Below, in pieces: positions 63,120 to 64,000 of a stretch of 64,000 nt of DNA (position 1 is the stretch's first letter; every line of letters begins with the position of its first letter). Both the position numbers and the translations under genes were made by a program. The notes beneath the pieces were generated by a model, which saw only the letters and a program-made list of their open reading frames with translations, did no database searches and was not told where the DNA came from. This DNA comes from Mycolicibacterium septicum DSM 44393 (GTDB lineage: Bacteria; Actinomycetota; Actinomycetes; Mycobacteriales; Mycobacteriaceae), in the NCBI RefSeq assembly GCF_000455325.1, contig NZ_HG322951.1, positions 3,187,015 to 3,251,014 of the forward strand, written 5' to 3'.

Positions 63120-63988
63120 CGTGGCTGCACTGCCTCTCGGAGCGTGTCGTCGAACCAGGGGGGCACGGCGGGGCCGCCGAAGCTGATGGCACTGATGGGC
63201 CGCGGGTGGCTTCGGAGGCCGAACCAGCCCGCACCCGAGACCAATTCGGCGCCGGCCAGCCCGGCGGCCGCTCGGCTGCACGCCAGGTGGGCGCCGAGCT
63301 CGGCGGCATCGTCTGCGCCACCGGCCTCCACGCTGACGGCGAAGGGCAGGACCAGCTCGCCGGTGGCCGTCCGGCCGGCTCGCGCCAGTTGTGCGGAGGC
63401 CTGAGCGCGACTGCGGCCGCCGGCCGTGGTGGCGTCGGTGAGGGTCACCAGCCGGATGGGGCGACCCGCCGCTGTTGCCACATCGGCCACGGCACGGGAC
63501 CACCGGGCGTCGGCCTGGATCTGTCCGACGAGTCCGTCGTGCTCGTCGAGCACGCGCTCCCAACCCGTGGTCGCACCGGTCGCGCCCGGTGTGCCCGCCC
63601 TGGCAACGATCACGGCATCAAGCGCGTCGACGTCTGCCAGTGATGCGGGGTCGTCGATCACCCGGCACGCCACGCCCCACGCCTTGAGAGCCCCGGACAC
63701 GGCTTCCGCGACCTCGGGATGGTCGGCGACAACCGCACAAGAACGCGTCGCGGTGGTCGAGGGATCGCCGTCGTCGGGCTCGTCGAACACTGCGCCGAAG
63801 CGGGCGTTGCTGCCGCCCCCGCTCGCCTGGTTGGCCTCCGCAGGGGCCAGTGCCACGGTGGTCGCGGCTTCCAGCAGCCGAGTGTCGTTGCGCACCGCTT
63901 CGATCAGCCGGGGCTCGTCGATCACTGCCACCTCGGATCCGGCGGTGAAGATCACCTGACCCCGGCATGCGGCAAACTCGTCGCTCAC
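63116..63988 (-). CDS. Hypothetical protein near window edge
   Basis: About 290 residues, which I do not recognise. Alternating hydrophobic strands and Ala-rich helices (DALDAVIVARAGTPG, RPIRLVTLTDATTAGGRSRAQA, ELVLPFAVSVEAGG) suggest a Rossmann-like fold, perhaps a degenerate SDR without TGxxxGxG. The end (HPRPISAISFGGPAVPPWFD) is distinctive. GTG 63988 is assumed as start, but only 12 bases remain, so the gene could extend further. It is coupled to the amidohydrolase. Confidence 0.55.
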   Translation of the reverse strand: MSDEFAACRGQVIFTAGSEVAVIDEPRLIEAVRNDTRLLEAATTVALAPAEANQASGGGSNARFGAVFDEPDDGDPSTTATRSCAVVADHPEVAEAVSGALKAWGVACRVIDDPASLADVDALDAVIVARAGTPGATGATTGWERVLDEHDGLVGQIQADARWSRAVADVATAAGRPIRLVTLTDATTAGGRSRAQASAQLARAGRTATGELVLPFAVSVEAGGADDAAELGAHLACSRAAAGLAGAELVSGAGWFGLRSHPRPISAISFGGPAVPPWFDDTLREAVQPR

Positions 63989-64000
63989 GAGGTGGGCACC

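Overview
The window is high-GC actinobacterial DNA with many GTG starts, one TTG start, tight ATGA/GTGA/TGATG overlaps and several leaderless-looking genes. Gene content and order (sigA, ppgK, suhB, cei, a DUF4193 gene, dut, ceoB/ceoC, dxs, rnd, hemE, hemG, hemQ, msrB) match the Rv2703-Rv2674 block of Mycobacterium tuberculosis. The flanking catabolic genes (P450s, SDRs, FadD, Rieske oxygenase) point to a fast-growing environmental mycobacterium (Mycolicibacterium type). No tRNA, rRNA, CRISPR array, insertion sequence or phage gene was seen.

Region 1 (1-4990): the tail of an acyl-CoA dehydrogenase-like gene, then two SDR oxidoreductases, a Baeyer-Villiger monooxygenase and an HSL-type hydrolase. 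This is a plausible ketone-to-ester-to-alcohol/acid module. A perfect 20-bp hairpin closes the first gene.

Region 2 (4995-32550): the conserved core. It holds a secreted histidine phosphatase, the principal sigma factor, polyphosphate glucokinase, inositol monophosphatase, Cei, dUTPase, the CeoB/CeoC potassium regulators, an APC permease, an RNA methyltransferase, a degenerate GGDEF protein, NhaA, DXS, a PsiE-like protein, RNase D, the heme branch hemE-hemG-hemQ, and MsrB. Many of these genes have a TANNNT -10 box 6-8 nt before the start codon, which is the geometry of leaderless transcripts. A perfect CRP site lies about 62 bp upstream of the predicted cei start.

Region 3 (32551-50493): an accessory catabolic region. 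The most interesting part is 37000-50493. A 19-bp motif is shared by two divergent promoter regions (SDR/P450 and aldehyde dehydrogenase/P450), and its half-sites (ACGGTAA/TTACCGT) also occur as inverted pairs in a third (TetR/FadD17-like ligase). This suggests one TetR regulon for hydroxylation (two P450s), alcohol oxidation (zinc ADH, a mycofactocin-type SDR), aldehyde oxidation, CoA activation, hydration and thiolytic or aldol cleavage. A 22-residue leader ORF is coupled to the ligase.

Region 4 (50506-64000): further catabolic genes in several small regulatory units. These are an APH-like kinase pair divergent from an epoxide-hydrolase-like gene around a symmetric promoter/operator; a TetR divergent from a predicted metal-dependent hydrolase, a lipocalin-like protein and a VOC protein; and a GntR regulator with an SDR and an acyl-CoA ligase, divergent from a KshA-like Rieske oxygenase and an aldehyde dehydrogenase. 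The region ends with an amidohydrolase and an unrecognised protein. No ferredoxin or reductase for the P450s or the Rieske enzyme is encoded in the window.
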